A stretch of DNA of 64,000 bases from an uncultured Myxococcales bacterium (GTDB lineage: Bacteria; Myxococcota_A; UBA9042). Under the pieces are notes generated by a model that was not told the origin of the DNA, searched no databases, and saw only the letters and a program-made list of their open reading frames with translations. The stretch is from NCBI GenBank assembly GCA_903955385.1, contig CAJBNH010000193.1, forward strand, positions 1 to 64,000, read 5' to 3'. A program made the position numbers and the translations under genes. This document shows, piece after piece, positions 15,626 to 23,756 of this stretch; positions within the stretch are counted from its first letter, which is position 1, and every line of letters starts with the position of its first letter.

Positions 15626-16441
15626 ATGCAGCACTTTACGATGGACGGCTTTGGCGGCCACCGCTCACGCTTCGACGACATCCGCTTGGTGCATGAGCTG
15701 GTCGACGAGCTGCCTGCGCGTCTGGGGCTGCCCGCCGCAATGCCGCCGATGCTGCTGCCGTACTACAACGGAGTGGACCCGGACGACTGCGGCATCTCTG
15801 CCTTCCTGTTTCTGGCGGGCGGCCACCTGACGCTGCACACGTTCTCGTTCCGCGAGTGCTATTTCGCCGACTTGGTCGTGCCCGACGCCTTTGATCCGCT
15901 GGAGGCCGAGCGTCTGCTGCGGACGGCGCTGCCCGTGCATCAGGCCGACATCCACTTCGTGCGGCGCCCGCAGGCCGCGTTCCCCGAGATCGCCGTCCAG
16001 CCCGAAGAGGACTTTGGTCCACACCTGCTTGTCAATATTGAGGATTACTCTGGCCCGCAGGACATGGACAGCCTGTTCGCCCGCTTCGACGAGCTGCCGC
16101 ACCGCATCGACATGACGCCGATCATGCGCCCCTACGTCCTGCGCTCGCGACGCCCCGACGGCAGCCGCTGGCTCAGCGCCATGACGATGATCGCCGAGAG
16201 CCACATCGCGCTGCACATCGAAGAGTCCTGCGGCCGCGCGTACTTCGACCTGTTTTCCTGCAAGTTCTTCGACACGTCGCTGGTGCTGCCGGAGCTGCTG
16301 TCGGCCTTTCCCGGCGCCAAGCAGACGACCCAACTGATTTCGCGTGGTTGCGGCTATCGTACCCGGCGCACCGAACGCGAGTACGAGCACGCCCGCACCA
16401 AGGCCTGGCTTGCCACCCGTCCGCAGCGAGGCGGCGAGTGA
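15626..16441 (+). CDS. Two-domain S-adenosylmethionine decarboxylase-like protein (271 aa)
   Basis: AdoMet decarboxylase (SpeD) supplies the aminopropyl donor for spermidine synthesis and self-cleaves to make a pyruvoyl cofactor. The C-terminal half matches the short bacterial/archaeal SpeD: AESHIALH contains the self-cleavage site Glu191/Ser192, with His197 five residues and Cys212 twenty residues after the Ser, exactly the spacing of the catalytic Ser/His/Cys. The N-terminal half has a similar pattern (GGHLTLH) but Gly replaces Ser and Pro replaces Cys, so it looks like a degenerate duplicate. The fused two-half layout recalls eukaryotic AdoMetDC. No spermidine synthase gene is adjacent. 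The ATG has only a weak ribosome binding site. Confidence 0.75.
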   Translation: MQHFTMDGFGGHRSRFDDIRLVHELVDELPARLGLPAAMPPMLLPYYNGVDPDDCGISAFLFLAGGHLTLHTFSFRECYFADLVVPDAFDPLEAERLLRTALPVHQADIHFVRRPQAAFPEIAVQPEEDFGPHLLVNIEDYSGPQDMDSLFARFDELPHRIDMTPIMRPYVLRSRRPDGSRWLSAMTMIAESHIALHIEESCGRAYFDLFSCKFFDTSLVLPELLSAFPGAKQTTQLISRGCGYRTRRTEREYEHARTKAWLATRPQRGGE

Positions 16442-16481
16442 GGTCGGGGCCTCCGGCAACACCAGCATCCTCTTGCAGAAC

Positions 16482-16511
16482 TTGCGGGTCGCGGGGGGCA
16501 ACAGGCACAAT
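16482..16511 (+). promoter_or_regulatory. Possible promoter of the methyltransferase gene
   Basis: TTGCGG (16482-16487) and CACAAT (16506-16511), spacer 18, about 33 bases before the ATG at 16545. Confidence 0.3.
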
Positions 16512-16544
16512 CCCCTGCCCATCTGCCGCACCGGGGAAACGCCC

Positions 16545-17291
16545 ATGATGACCCCAGACGCCCGCCGCTCCCTCACTTGCGCCGTGCTGGTCTTGGCCAC
16601 CGTCTCGTTTGCGTGCGCCAGCCGCCGCCCCGCGCGACTGTTCAGCCCCGCGTCTGCCGCCAAGCTGGACGCTCCAGAGCGCGATTCCTGGCAGAAGCCG
16701 CAGGTGCTGATCGACACGCTGCGCATACGTGCGGGCATGACCGTGGTCGATCTGGGCGCGGGCTCGGGCTACCTGATGCCCTGGCTGTCCAGGGCGGTGG
16801 GGCCCAGCGGCCGGGTCTACGCTGTCGAGATTCAGCCTGAATTCGTGCAGATGCTGAAGAAGCGCGTCGAGACCGAGAAGCTGGACAACGTGACCGTCGT
16901 ACAGTCGACCGCCGTCGACGTGCCCCTCGACGAGCTGGCCGACCGCGTGGTGCTGCTGGACACCTACCGCGAGCTGGAAGAGCCCGTGGCGATGCTCAAG
17001 ACCATCAAAACGTTGCTGAAGCCGACCGGTAGGCTGGTGGTGGTCGACACCCGGCCGGAGGAAGCGATCCCCGGGCCACCGCTGAGCGAGCGCGTGGAGG
17101 TGGAGACCGTCGAGGCTGAGGCGCGAGGGGCTGGCTTTGTGGCCACGCTGCAGTTCGACGTCCTGCCGCGGCAATACTGCCTGGTGTTCGTGAACGCCGA
17201 GGAGATCGAGGCGACCACGGACATCGATCACACCAAGGTCCCCCCTCAGGAGACCGAGCCCGCGCCCCCCACTGCGGCGCCGGCCCCCTAG
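16545..17291 (+). CDS. Exported, lipoprotein-like SAM-dependent methyltransferase (248 aa)
   Basis: Residues 1-25 form a basic-then-hydrophobic signal ending VSFACAS, a lipobox-like site with Cys24. The mature part is a class I methyltransferase: VVDLGAGSGYLMPWL is motif I, YAVEI ends strand 2, and LLKPTGRLVVVD is the later core strand. The C-terminal tail is Pro/Ala/Glu-rich. A SAM-binding enzyme outside the cytoplasm would be odd because SAM is cytoplasmic, so either the signal is a membrane anchor facing inward or the fold does not bind SAM. Two ATGs (16545, 16548) are equivalent; GGGGAA precedes them. A lamin-tail lipoprotein gene follows 28 bases later. Confidence 0.65.
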   Translation: MMTPDARRSLTCAVLVLATVSFACASRRPARLFSPASAAKLDAPERDSWQKPQVLIDTLRIRAGMTVVDLGAGSGYLMPWLSRAVGPSGRVYAVEIQPEFVQMLKKRVETEKLDNVTVVQSTAVDVPLDELADRVVLLDTYRELEEPVAMLKTIKTLLKPTGRLVVVDTRPEEAIPGPPLSERVEVETVEAEARGAGFVATLQFDVLPRQYCLVFVNAEEIEATTDIDHTKVPPQETEPAPPTAAPAP

Positions 17292-17319
17292 CACGCTTTC
17301 GAGAAAGCCAAGGAAAGAC

Positions 17320-17937
17320 ATGAAGATGCGGAATTCGCTTGGAGCCCTCGCCCTTGTCGCGCTTGTCGGCGTGTGGTCCGGATGCGACAGCGCAACGTCC
17401 AGCGGCGACGACGGCTCGACCGCCGACGTGACGACCGACACCACCGGCGGCGACATCTCGGGCGATACGAGCGTCGATGCCACCGACACGTCCGGCGACA
17501 CAAGCCCTGCGGTCCAGCCGCTGTTCGTCAACGAGATCGTGGCCAAGGGCACCATCACCGCCGACAACCCGACCGGGTCCGACTGGGTCGAGCTGTACAA
17601 TGCCGGCACGCAGACCGTGGATCTGGCTGGCTATCTGATCGGCGACAAGATCGGCGACACGGCCGAAGCGCTGCCTCTGCCCACCGGCGTCACCATCGCC
17701 GCCAAGGGCTTCGTGGTCGTGTTCTTCAACCACGCCGGAGCCGGATTCCCGGTGGTGGACAAGGCCTTGGGCAAGGGAGAGCAGGCCGCGCTCTTCGCCC
17801 CCGACGGTACGCCGATCGACGGATTCAACTGGGCAGCAGGCGACAGCCCTGAGGGCGGCAGCTACGGCCGCTTCCCCGACGGATCGCCCACGTTCAAGTC
17901 GTTCTCAGCCCCGACCTTTGCCGCGCCCAACAAGTGA
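17320..17937 (+). CDS. Lamin-tail-domain lipoprotein (205 aa)
   Basis: The signal peptide ends in a clear lipobox (VWSGC). An Asp/Thr/Ser-rich low-complexity linker runs to about residue 65. The rest reads as a lamin-tail (LTD) immunoglobulin-like domain: LFVNEIVAKG, SDWVELYNAGTQTVDLAGY, then LPTGVTIAAKGFVVVFFNH. Bacterial LTD domains occur in secreted proteins and are thought to bind or stabilise surface partners; no enzymatic role is suggested. Outer-membrane anchoring is expected. The rpe start follows eight bases after the stop. Confidence 0.75.
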   Translation: MKMRNSLGALALVALVGVWSGCDSATSSGDDGSTADVTTDTTGGDISGDTSVDATDTSGDTSPAVQPLFVNEIVAKGTITADNPTGSDWVELYNAGTQTVDLAGYLIGDKIGDTAEALPLPTGVTIAAKGFVVVFFNHAGAGFPVVDKALGKGEQAALFAPDGTPIDGFNWAAGDSPEGGSYGRFPDGSPTFKSFSAPTFAAPNK

Positions 17938-17944
17938 TGTGTCC

Positions 17945-18613
17945 ATGCACCCGATTGCCATCGCCCCCTCGGTCCTGAGCGCCGACTTCGCCCATTTGGC
18001 CGACGAGGCCCGTGCCGTTGCCGACGCAGGGGCCGACTTCCTGCACGTCGATGTGATGGACGGCCGCTTTGTGCCGAACCTGACGCTCGGACCGCCCGTC
18101 GTGGCGGCGTTGAAGCGGGTGACGAGCCTGCCGCTCGACTGCCACCTGATGATCGTCGAGCCCGACCACCTGCTGGCGGACTTCGCCAACGCGGGAACCC
18201 GGTGGCTCAGCGTCCACATCGAAGCCTGCCCGCACCTGCACCGCACCGTGCAGCGCATCCGGGATCTGGGGATGTCGCCCGGCGTCGCGCTGAACCCGCA
18301 CACGGCCTTTGCGACCTTGGAACCGATTCTGCCAGAGCTCGACTTCGTCCTGATCATGAGCGTAAATCCGGGGTTCGGTGGTCAGACCTTCCTGCCTGCG
18401 GTGCTGGACAAGGTACGCTCCATCGAAGCGTGGCGCCGCCAACACCGGCCAGAGCTGCGCATCCAGATCGACGGCGGCATCACGGTCGACACCATCGGTC
18501 AAGCCCGGCAAGCGGGCGTCGATTGGTTCGTGGCGGGCTCTGCGGTGTTTGGCCGTCCCGATCGCAGGGCTGCCATCGACGACCTCCGGGCCGCCGCGCA
18601 GGGCCCCGCCTGA
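17945..18613 (+). CDS. rpe: Ribulose-phosphate 3-epimerase (222 aa)
   Basis: Rpe interconverts ribulose-5-phosphate and xylulose-5-phosphate in the pentose phosphate pathway. The (beta/alpha)8 signatures are intact: IAPSVLSADFAHL at the N-terminus, HVDVMDGRFVPNLTLGP with metal-binding His and Asp, CHLMI, VLIMSVNPGFGGQTF, and IQIDGGI with the second catalytic Asp. The ATG at 17945 gives the standard N-terminus; TTG and GTG codons just upstream would overlap the lipoprotein stop. The aldo/keto reductase start lies eight bases after the stop. Confidence 0.92.
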   Translation: MHPIAIAPSVLSADFAHLADEARAVADAGADFLHVDVMDGRFVPNLTLGPPVVAALKRVTSLPLDCHLMIVEPDHLLADFANAGTRWLSVHIEACPHLHRTVQRIRDLGMSPGVALNPHTAFATLEPILPELDFVLIMSVNPGFGGQTFLPAVLDKVRSIEAWRRQHRPELRIQIDGGITVDTIGQARQAGVDWFVAGSAVFGRPDRRAAIDDLRAAAQGPA

Positions 18614-18621
18614 CCGAGTCC

Positions 18622-19773
18622 ATGACCCAGGAGCCCCCCACGACCGCCGACTTCGCCACCGCAGCCGGTACCCAGCGGTTCGCCGCACGCCATCGGGCAC
18701 ACACTGCGGCCGACGCTTACGGCCCGGCGGGTGACCTGACGGTGTCCTCGGTCGGCATGGGCACGTATCTCGGCCGCGCCGACGACGCCACCGACAAGGC
18801 CTACGTTCAGGCACTGGTCGACGCCGTGCGGCTGGGCGTCAACGTGCTCGACACCGCCACCAGCTACCGCTGCCAGCGGTCTGAACGTTCCGTCGGCCGG
18901 GCGCTGGATCTGCTGATTCAGGCTGGCGAAATCACCCGCGACGAGCTGGTCGTCACGTCGAAGGCTGGGTTCGTGCCCTACGACGGCAAGACCCCGGCGA
19001 ACCCGCTGCAGTGGGCGCACGAACGAACGGTGCAACAAGGGCTTTGTACGGCCGACGAGCTGTGGGGCGGCTGCCACTGTCTGGCTCCCGACTTCGTGAC
19101 GGCGATGGTCGCACAGAGTCTGCAGAATCTGGGCATTCGCACCCTGGATGTCTACTTCCTGCACAACCCCGAGGCGCAGCTGCAGACCGTCGATCCGGCG
19201 CTGCTGGAAGACCGCTTGCGCCGGGCGTTTGCTTCGCTGGAGGCCGCGGCCGATGCGGGTCACCTGCAGGCGTATGGCGTGGCCACCTGGTCCGGCCTGC
19301 GCGCGCTGCCGGGGGAACGCGACCACCTCTCGCTCGAGCGTCTGGTCCGCTGCGCGCACGACGTGGCGGGCGACCGACACCGCCTGCGCGCCGTGCAGCT
19401 GCCGATCAGCCTGGGGGGGCCAGAGGCGCTGGTGCGACGCGATCAGCTGGTCCAAGGAGAGGCCGTGTCGGCGCTGCAGGCCGCGGCGCGTCTGGGTCTG
19501 ACGGTCTTTGCTGCCGGTCCGCTGCTGCAGGGGCGTCTGGCCCGCACCGGACTGCCAAGCGGCGTGGTCGCCCAGGGTCCGGCCTCCCACCTGTCTGCCG
19601 CCGCGCTGGCCCTGCACTTCGCGCGGTCCGTGCCGGGTGTCGCAACGGCCTTGGTCGGGACCTCCGACCGTCGGCATGTGGTCGAAAATGCTGGCCTTCT
19701 TCGTCTGGACAAAGCCAGCCGCGCGTGGGTCGACGAGGCCGCTCGCGTGCCGGTCGGGGCCAGGCTGCCATGA
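18622..19773 (+). CDS. Aldo/keto reductase (383 aa)
   Basis: AKR enzymes reduce carbonyls with NADPH in a (beta/alpha)8 barrel. The catalytic tetrad is readable: Asp77 and Tyr82 in DTATSYR, Lys114 in VVTSKAGF, and His181 in YFLHNPE. The C-terminal VPGVATALVGTSDRRHVVENA matches the cofactor phosphate-binding loop. It is longer than most AKRs (about 320 aa), with extra N-terminal residues and a Cys-containing insert (WGGCHCLAPDF) near residue 150. Substrate unknown. It ends in a four-base overlap with the next small gene. Confidence 0.82.
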   Translation: MTQEPPTTADFATAAGTQRFAARHRAHTAADAYGPAGDLTVSSVGMGTYLGRADDATDKAYVQALVDAVRLGVNVLDTATSYRCQRSERSVGRALDLLIQAGEITRDELVVTSKAGFVPYDGKTPANPLQWAHERTVQQGLCTADELWGGCHCLAPDFVTAMVAQSLQNLGIRTLDVYFLHNPEAQLQTVDPALLEDRLRRAFASLEAAADAGHLQAYGVATWSGLRALPGERDHLSLERLVRCAHDVAGDRHRLRAVQLPISLGGPEALVRRDQLVQGEAVSALQAAARLGLTVFAAGPLLQGRLARTGLPSGVVAQGPASHLSAAALALHFARSVPGVATALVGTSDRRHVVENAGLLRLDKASRAWVDEAARVPVGARLP

Positions 19774-20126
19774 CCTCCCGAACCGCCGCTTTGCCCGTCA
19801 GCGCCCGAAAGCCGGCGCTGGGAAGCGCTCTGTGGCTGGACCGCCCAGAGGGAACGCTGCTGGTGACCCCACTGACGGCGGACCGCGACTTGCTGTGGAC
19901 GGCAGTGCCGGCCGCCTCGCTGTCGCGGACCGACCGGCCGGTCGACCCGCGGACGCTGGACGGTGAGGTCGTGCTGCGCGATGGCCGCCACCTGACCCTG
20001 CAAGCCGCGGGGTTGTGTCCGCAGATCCGGCAAGGTCGTCTGGCGTTGCGGGTGGTGCGGCGCGGCATCGACTGGTGCGAGCAGGCGCCGGGTGGCCGAC
20101 TGGAGCTGCGATCGCCGCCGGCCTGA
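19770..20126 (+). CDS. Small protein of unknown function (118 aa)
   Basis: Start overlaps the aldo/keto reductase stop (ATGA), so it is translationally coupled. No signal peptide or membrane helix is evident. The sequence looks like a small beta-rich domain (ALWLDRPEGTLLVTPL, then VVLRDGRHLTLQ), with two Cys in the C-terminal half. It could be a PilZ-like or other small barrel, but no diagnostic motif is present. The main support for a real gene is its coding-like composition and tight coupling. Confidence 0.55.
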   Translation: MTSRTAALPVSARKPALGSALWLDRPEGTLLVTPLTADRDLLWTAVPAASLSRTDRPVDPRTLDGEVVLRDGRHLTLQAAGLCPQIRQGRLALRVVRRGIDWCEQAPGGRLELRSPPA

Positions 20127-20142
20127 ACCCCTCGAACGCCTT

Positions 20143-21255
20143 TCAGAATTTCGCGTGCTCGACGATGTGGGCGGTCTGTCGCAGCCCCTGCACCAGCCGC
20201 CGATCCTCCAGATACTGGCGGCGGACGGTCAGCGTGCGGCGAATCTCTGCACGAACCTCTGCATAGGGGCGCACGCGCTCGTCATTCTTCTCCAGCAGGC
20301 GCAGGACGTAGAAGCCCCAGCGGGTCCGCACCGGCTCCGACACCGCGCCCAGCTTCAGAGCAAACGCCACGGTCTCCAGCTCCGACTCCGACGACCCTCG
20401 CACCAGCTGAATGGGCGGCAGAGCGCCCGAACCGTGGCGGGACGCGACCTGCTCGAAGTCCTCGCCCTTGCGCAACGCCCGCACTACCTCGCGCGCCTTG
20501 GCTTCGGCTTCGGCCACCTGTTCCGGCGTCGCCCGGGGCGCAACGCGCACCAGCACCGGCCGCACCATCCGGGACGCGGGTTGCTGCCACGCCGACGGGT
20601 TGCGGTCGTAAAAAGCCCGCAGATCTGACTCCTTGACCTCCACCTTGCCCTGACGCTCGACCAGCTTGCGGGCCAGCCGCAGGTCGCGCACGTGCCCTCG
20701 CAGCTCCTCCGCTGTGGTGTGGGTGCGGGCGAGGTCGGCCTGAAACCGCACGTCGTCGAACCGACCCTCCGAACTGGTCCAGCGGGCCGTATGCTCGCGC
20801 CACGCTTCGTCGAACTCCTCGTCGGTCAGCGTAAGGCCCTCGGCCCGCACCGCTTGGGCGCGAAGCTCCTGATCCACCAGCCGATTCAGCAGGTTGCGTG
20901 CAATCTTGCGCAGCCGTTCCGAGGGGATGCGACCGCCCGTGCCGACCAGACGGTCGAACTCGCTGTTGAACTTCTCGGCCGCGATGTCGCGTCCATTCAC
21001 GGTGGCCACGGGTCCGGTGGGCCGAACGAAGGCGTTGTCCGCAGCGTCGGTCGTCGTCGCTGCAGCCGGCAAGGGCGCCGGGGCAGGGGTCAGCGACGGC
21101 AGCGAGGACTTGGGCGCGGCCCGACTGGCCGAGCTGGGCGACGTCGACTCGGTACGCGTGCAGCCCAACGCCAGCGGCAGCCCCAAGCCAAGCAAGGCGA
21201 GACCGATCCTGACGGTAGCGGGCGGCGGCGGGCTGGGGCGACGGGTCCGGGTCAT
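20143..21255 (-). CDS. SurA/PrsA-like peptidyl-prolyl isomerase lipoprotein (370 aa)
   Basis: A signal peptide with a good lipobox (LPLALGC) is followed by a Ser/Pro/Ala linker, a SurA_N-type chaperone region (ATVNGRDIAAEKFNSEFDRL, NRLVDQELR) and a parvulin-type rotamase domain (KAREVVRALRKGEDFEQVAS, LGAVSEPVRTRWGFYVLRLL). Such lipoproteins help fold or escort outer-membrane proteins in the periplasm. The ATG at 21255 gives the natural signal peptide; an upstream start would add 20 residues. It lies downstream of the outer-membrane barrel gene on the same strand but behind a strong terminator. Confidence 0.8.
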   Translation of the reverse strand: MTRTRRPSPPPPATVRIGLALLGLGLPLALGCTRTESTSPSSASRAAPKSSLPSLTPAPAPLPAAATTTDAADNAFVRPTGPVATVNGRDIAAEKFNSEFDRLVGTGGRIPSERLRKIARNLLNRLVDQELRAQAVRAEGLTLTDEEFDEAWREHTARWTSSEGRFDDVRFQADLARTHTTAEELRGHVRDLRLARKLVERQGKVEVKESDLRAFYDRNPSAWQQPASRMVRPVLVRVAPRATPEQVAEAEAKAREVVRALRKGEDFEQVASRHGSGALPPIQLVRGSSESELETVAFALKLGAVSEPVRTRWGFYVLRLLEKNDERVRPYAEVRAEIRRTLTVRRQYLEDRRLVQGLRQTAHIVEHAKF

Positions 21256-21377
21256 GGGCTCTCGCAGGCGATAGCGCGGCGGGGCAGTGTGGGGTTGGGC
21301 CACGCGGCGTGTCAAACGCGCCCCGCCCCCCGCCTGCCTGCAACATCGCGGTCGTCCCGATTCTTCCCGCGACCACG

Positions 21378-21418
21378 CAAAAACGCCGACGCCCCGGAAG
21401 GGGTTGCCCTCCGAGGCG
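21378..21418 (-). terminator. Intrinsic terminator of the outer-membrane barrel gene
   Basis: On the reverse strand CGCCTCGG (complement of 21411-21418) pairs with CCGGGGCG (complement of 21390-21397) with one G-U pair, followed by six bases and a TTTTT run (21379-21383). It lies 35 bases after the stop of the gene at 21453. Confidence 0.7.
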
Positions 21419-21452
21419 CCGACAGGATCAGCTCAACCGGGTCCGCGAAGGA

Positions 21453-22682
21453 CTACCAGTCGTACGACAGGGCGAAGTCGGTGGCGAAGCCAGCCGTCGG
21501 CGTACCCGAGACCGCATCGATGCCGTTGTTGATGAACGCGGGGTTCACGTTCAGGTCGAGGTTCCAACCCATCAACTGGAAGCCAGCGCCGACGCAGACC
21601 GTGTTCAGCACGCCAGAGGTGTGGCTCTCGTTGGTGGCGGGCGGGGTCATCGTGTTGGCAAAGCTGGTCTTGACGATGGTCTGGCGGGCGCCCAAGCGCA
21701 GCGTCATCCAGTCGAACGCCTTGGCCTCAGCCGCAAAGCCGTAGAACGGCACGAGCGCGCTGGAGTCCTCGATCGTCAGGGCCTGCGCGCCGGCGGCGGA
21801 GTTGCCATCGAGCACGGTGCCGACGTAGGACAGACCGAGGCCGGGCTGCACGAGCACGCCCTCAACGGGGGTGATGGCCAGGTCGGCGCCAAGCGAGACG
21901 GTGGTCGTGTTCAGCTTGCCACGCTGGGTCTCGGCACCAGTCGTGTCCTGACGGAACGCGTGGGCGACGCCGCGGGTGTCATAGTCGAACGCGAAGTACG
22001 GGACGACCTTGGCGATCTGGTGCACCTGGAACTCGCCCTTGGCCAGCAGGCCGAGGCCGAAGATGCCGTCGGGGATGAACATGTCGCCCTGAGTGCCCTT
22101 GACGTCGGAGAACGTGCCGAAGCGCAGGTTCAGGCCGAAGTCCAACGAGTTGGTCTCGTTGAGGTCCAAGCCCAGACCGGTGTTCAGGTCGAAGAACTTG
22201 TTGTTGTTCTGGTTGGTGCCGTCGCCGTCGTTGCGGGACGCGCCAAACGACAGCGTGGCGCCCACGCGCATCGACTCGCTGGCCTTCATGCCAAAGCCGA
22301 TGCCGAACTGGTGGTTGGTCGGGTCAGCCGAGCCGGGGGTGAAACCGGCGGCGGTGGCCGGATTGGCTCCACCAAGGCTCTTGGTGCTGACAACCGACTC
22401 CCAGGGCGAGCTCTTGCCGAACAGCAGCAGGACCGAGTCGTCCGACAGGGCGTAGCGGATGTTCATCGTGCCATAGGTGGCGCCGTTGGTCGCGTCGACG
22501 TCGACGCTGTTCTTGTAGTTCACCATATACTGGGGAAGGACGTAGATGTTGGCGCTGTCGTGTACCGTGAACGCCTTCTCTCCGCCCGACAGGCTGTTGA
22601 TGCGGGTGTCGGTCGCGAACGCCGACGTGGCCATCGCCAGGCCGACTACGGTCGCGAGCGCTGCCGTAAGCAATCTCTTCAT
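21453..22682 (-). CDS. Outer-membrane beta-barrel protein (409 aa)
   Basis: A Sec signal peptide (residues 1-24, ending SAFAT) leads into a protein made of alternating polar/aromatic beta-strand patterns with many Asn/Gly turns. It ends in FALSYDW, an aromatic C-terminal residue as recognised by the BAM complex. Base composition is lower in GC than the neighbours, as expected for Asn/Thr/Phe-rich barrels. AGGAGTT lies just before the ATG. Early segments (INSLSGGEKAFTVHDSANIY) recall FadL/TodX-like or related transport channels, but no specific family is firm. It has its own promoter, a palindromic site in the leader and a strong terminator, so it is monocistronic and probably well expressed. 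Confidence 0.75.
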   Translation of the reverse strand: MKRLLTAALATVVGLAMATSAFATDTRINSLSGGEKAFTVHDSANIYVLPQYMVNYKNSVDVDATNGATYGTMNIRYALSDDSVLLLFGKSSPWESVVSTKSLGGANPATAAGFTPGSADPTNHQFGIGFGMKASESMRVGATLSFGASRNDGDGTNQNNNKFFDLNTGLGLDLNETNSLDFGLNLRFGTFSDVKGTQGDMFIPDGIFGLGLLAKGEFQVHQIAKVVPYFAFDYDTRGVAHAFRQDTTGAETQRGKLNTTTVSLGADLAITPVEGVLVQPGLGLSYVGTVLDGNSAAGAQALTIEDSSALVPFYGFAAEAKAFDWMTLRLGARQTIVKTSFANTMTPPATNESHTSGVLNTVCVGAGFQLMGWNLDLNVNPAFINNGIDAVSGTPTAGFATDFALSYDW

Positions 22683-22702
22683 TACGGAACTCCTGTGTGA
22701 AG

Positions 22703-22718
22703 TCGCCCACGTGGGCGA
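22703..22718. promoter_or_regulatory. 16-base perfect palindrome in the leader of the barrel gene
   Basis: TCGCCCAC followed directly by GTGGGCGA, with a central CACGTG, centred 29 bases before the ATG of the outer-membrane protein and overlapping no gene. It could be an operator or, if transcribed, a hairpin next to the ribosome binding site. Confidence 0.45.
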
Positions 22719-22792
22719 TGTCTGACGGTTCGAAGGGTGTCGCCGAGCGACGGTTCCCGTGTTGGATGTCGCGGCAACGGATTCAGATGCGC

Positions 22793-22821
22793 GGTCTAGC
22801 ACAGCTTGACAAGGACGTGAA
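22793..22821 (-). promoter_or_regulatory. Possible promoter of the outer-membrane barrel gene
   Basis: TTCACG (complement of 22816-22821) and TAGACC (complement of 22793-22798), spacer 17. This gives a leader of about 100 bases containing the palindrome. Confidence 0.3.
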
Positions 22822-22930
22822 GGTCACAACGAGCCGCAGTGTCTTTCTGGTACCACGTCGGAGTGTCGCCAGAGGCAAGCAACTGTCAAGTTCTTCGTGG
22901 CTTGCAAGAATTGCCGGGCAGCAGCCGGAC

Positions 22931-22960
22931 TTGTCGCCGCTTGGGGCGCTGTGCTACGGT
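22931..22960 (+). promoter_or_regulatory. Predicted ftsE promoter, probably leaderless transcript
   Basis: TTGTCG (22931-22936) and TACGGT (22955-22960), spacer 18. The ATG at 22971 begins 11 bases after the -10 box and no ribosome binding site precedes it, so transcription probably starts within a few bases of the ATG. Confidence 0.45.
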
Positions 22961-22970
22961 GCGCCCCGCC

Positions 22971-23756
22971 ATGATTCAGCTCTACCACGTCCACAAACGC
23001 TTCCCCAACGGCTGCGACGCGCTGTCAGACGTCACGCTGCGGGTGCGCGAGGGCGAGTTCGTCTTCCTGACCGGCCCCAGCGGCGCGGGCAAGTCGACGC
23101 TGCTGAAATTGCTGCTGGTGATGGAGCGGGTGACCGACGGCCAAATCCTGATTGGCGGCCGCAACATCCACGTGCTCCGGGACGCCTCAGTGCCGTTTCT
23201 GCGCCGCAACATCGGTGTCGTGTTTCAGGACTTTCGCCTGGTGCCGCGCCGCACGGTGTTCGACAATGTCGCGATCTCTTTGGAGATCATGGGCTTGGGG
23301 CGCAAGGAGATCGAGCGCCGCGTCAACCAACTGCTGGAGGGCCTGCGTCTGGTCCACCGCGCTCAGGCCTATCCCGGCGACCTGTCGGGCGGTGAGCAGC
23401 AGCGTGTGGCGATTGCCCGTGCCTTGGTCAACGAGCCCGCGATCCTGCTGGCCGACGAGCCCACCGGCAACCTGGACCCCGATCTGGCCAACGACATCAT
23501 GAACCTGCTGCTGGACGTCAACCGCCGCGGCACCACCGTTGTCGTCGCCACCCACGACGTCGCGCTGCTGGAGCGCCACGGTCTGCGCACGCTGGTGCTG
23601 TCGCGCGGGTCGCTGGTCGAGGACCGCCCGCGGGTGGTTCGCCCCAACGAGCGGCTTTCACAGCCGATTCCGATTCAGGCCCTGCGCGCGGCCGACCCGC
23701 TGGCGGGCCGCAGCACCCAGCCCTTGTCGCGCGACACCGCCGGGGAGGAGCCATGA
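22971..23756 (+). CDS. ftsE: Cell division ATP-binding protein FtsE (261 aa)
   Basis: FtsE is the ATPase of the FtsEX complex, which gates septal peptidoglycan hydrolases through a periplasmic partner. Walker A (GPSGAGKST), Q-loop (VVFQDFRLVP), signature (LSGGEQQRVAIARAL), Walker B (ILLADEPTGNLD) and the H-loop (VVVATHDV) are all intact. The FtsE-typical YHVHKRFPNG start is present. The protein is about 35 residues longer than usual, with a Pro/Arg-rich C-terminal tail. ftsX overlaps by four bases and an EnvC-like gene follows, giving a complete ftsE-ftsX-envC unit. Confidence 0.92.
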   Translation: MIQLYHVHKRFPNGCDALSDVTLRVREGEFVFLTGPSGAGKSTLLKLLLVMERVTDGQILIGGRNIHVLRDASVPFLRRNIGVVFQDFRLVPRRTVFDNVAISLEIMGLGRKEIERRVNQLLEGLRLVHRAQAYPGDLSGGEQQRVAIARALVNEPAILLADEPTGNLDPDLANDIMNLLLDVNRRGTTVVVATHDVALLERHGLRTLVLSRGSLVEDRPRVVRPNERLSQPIPIQALRAADPLAGRSTQPLSRDTAGEEP

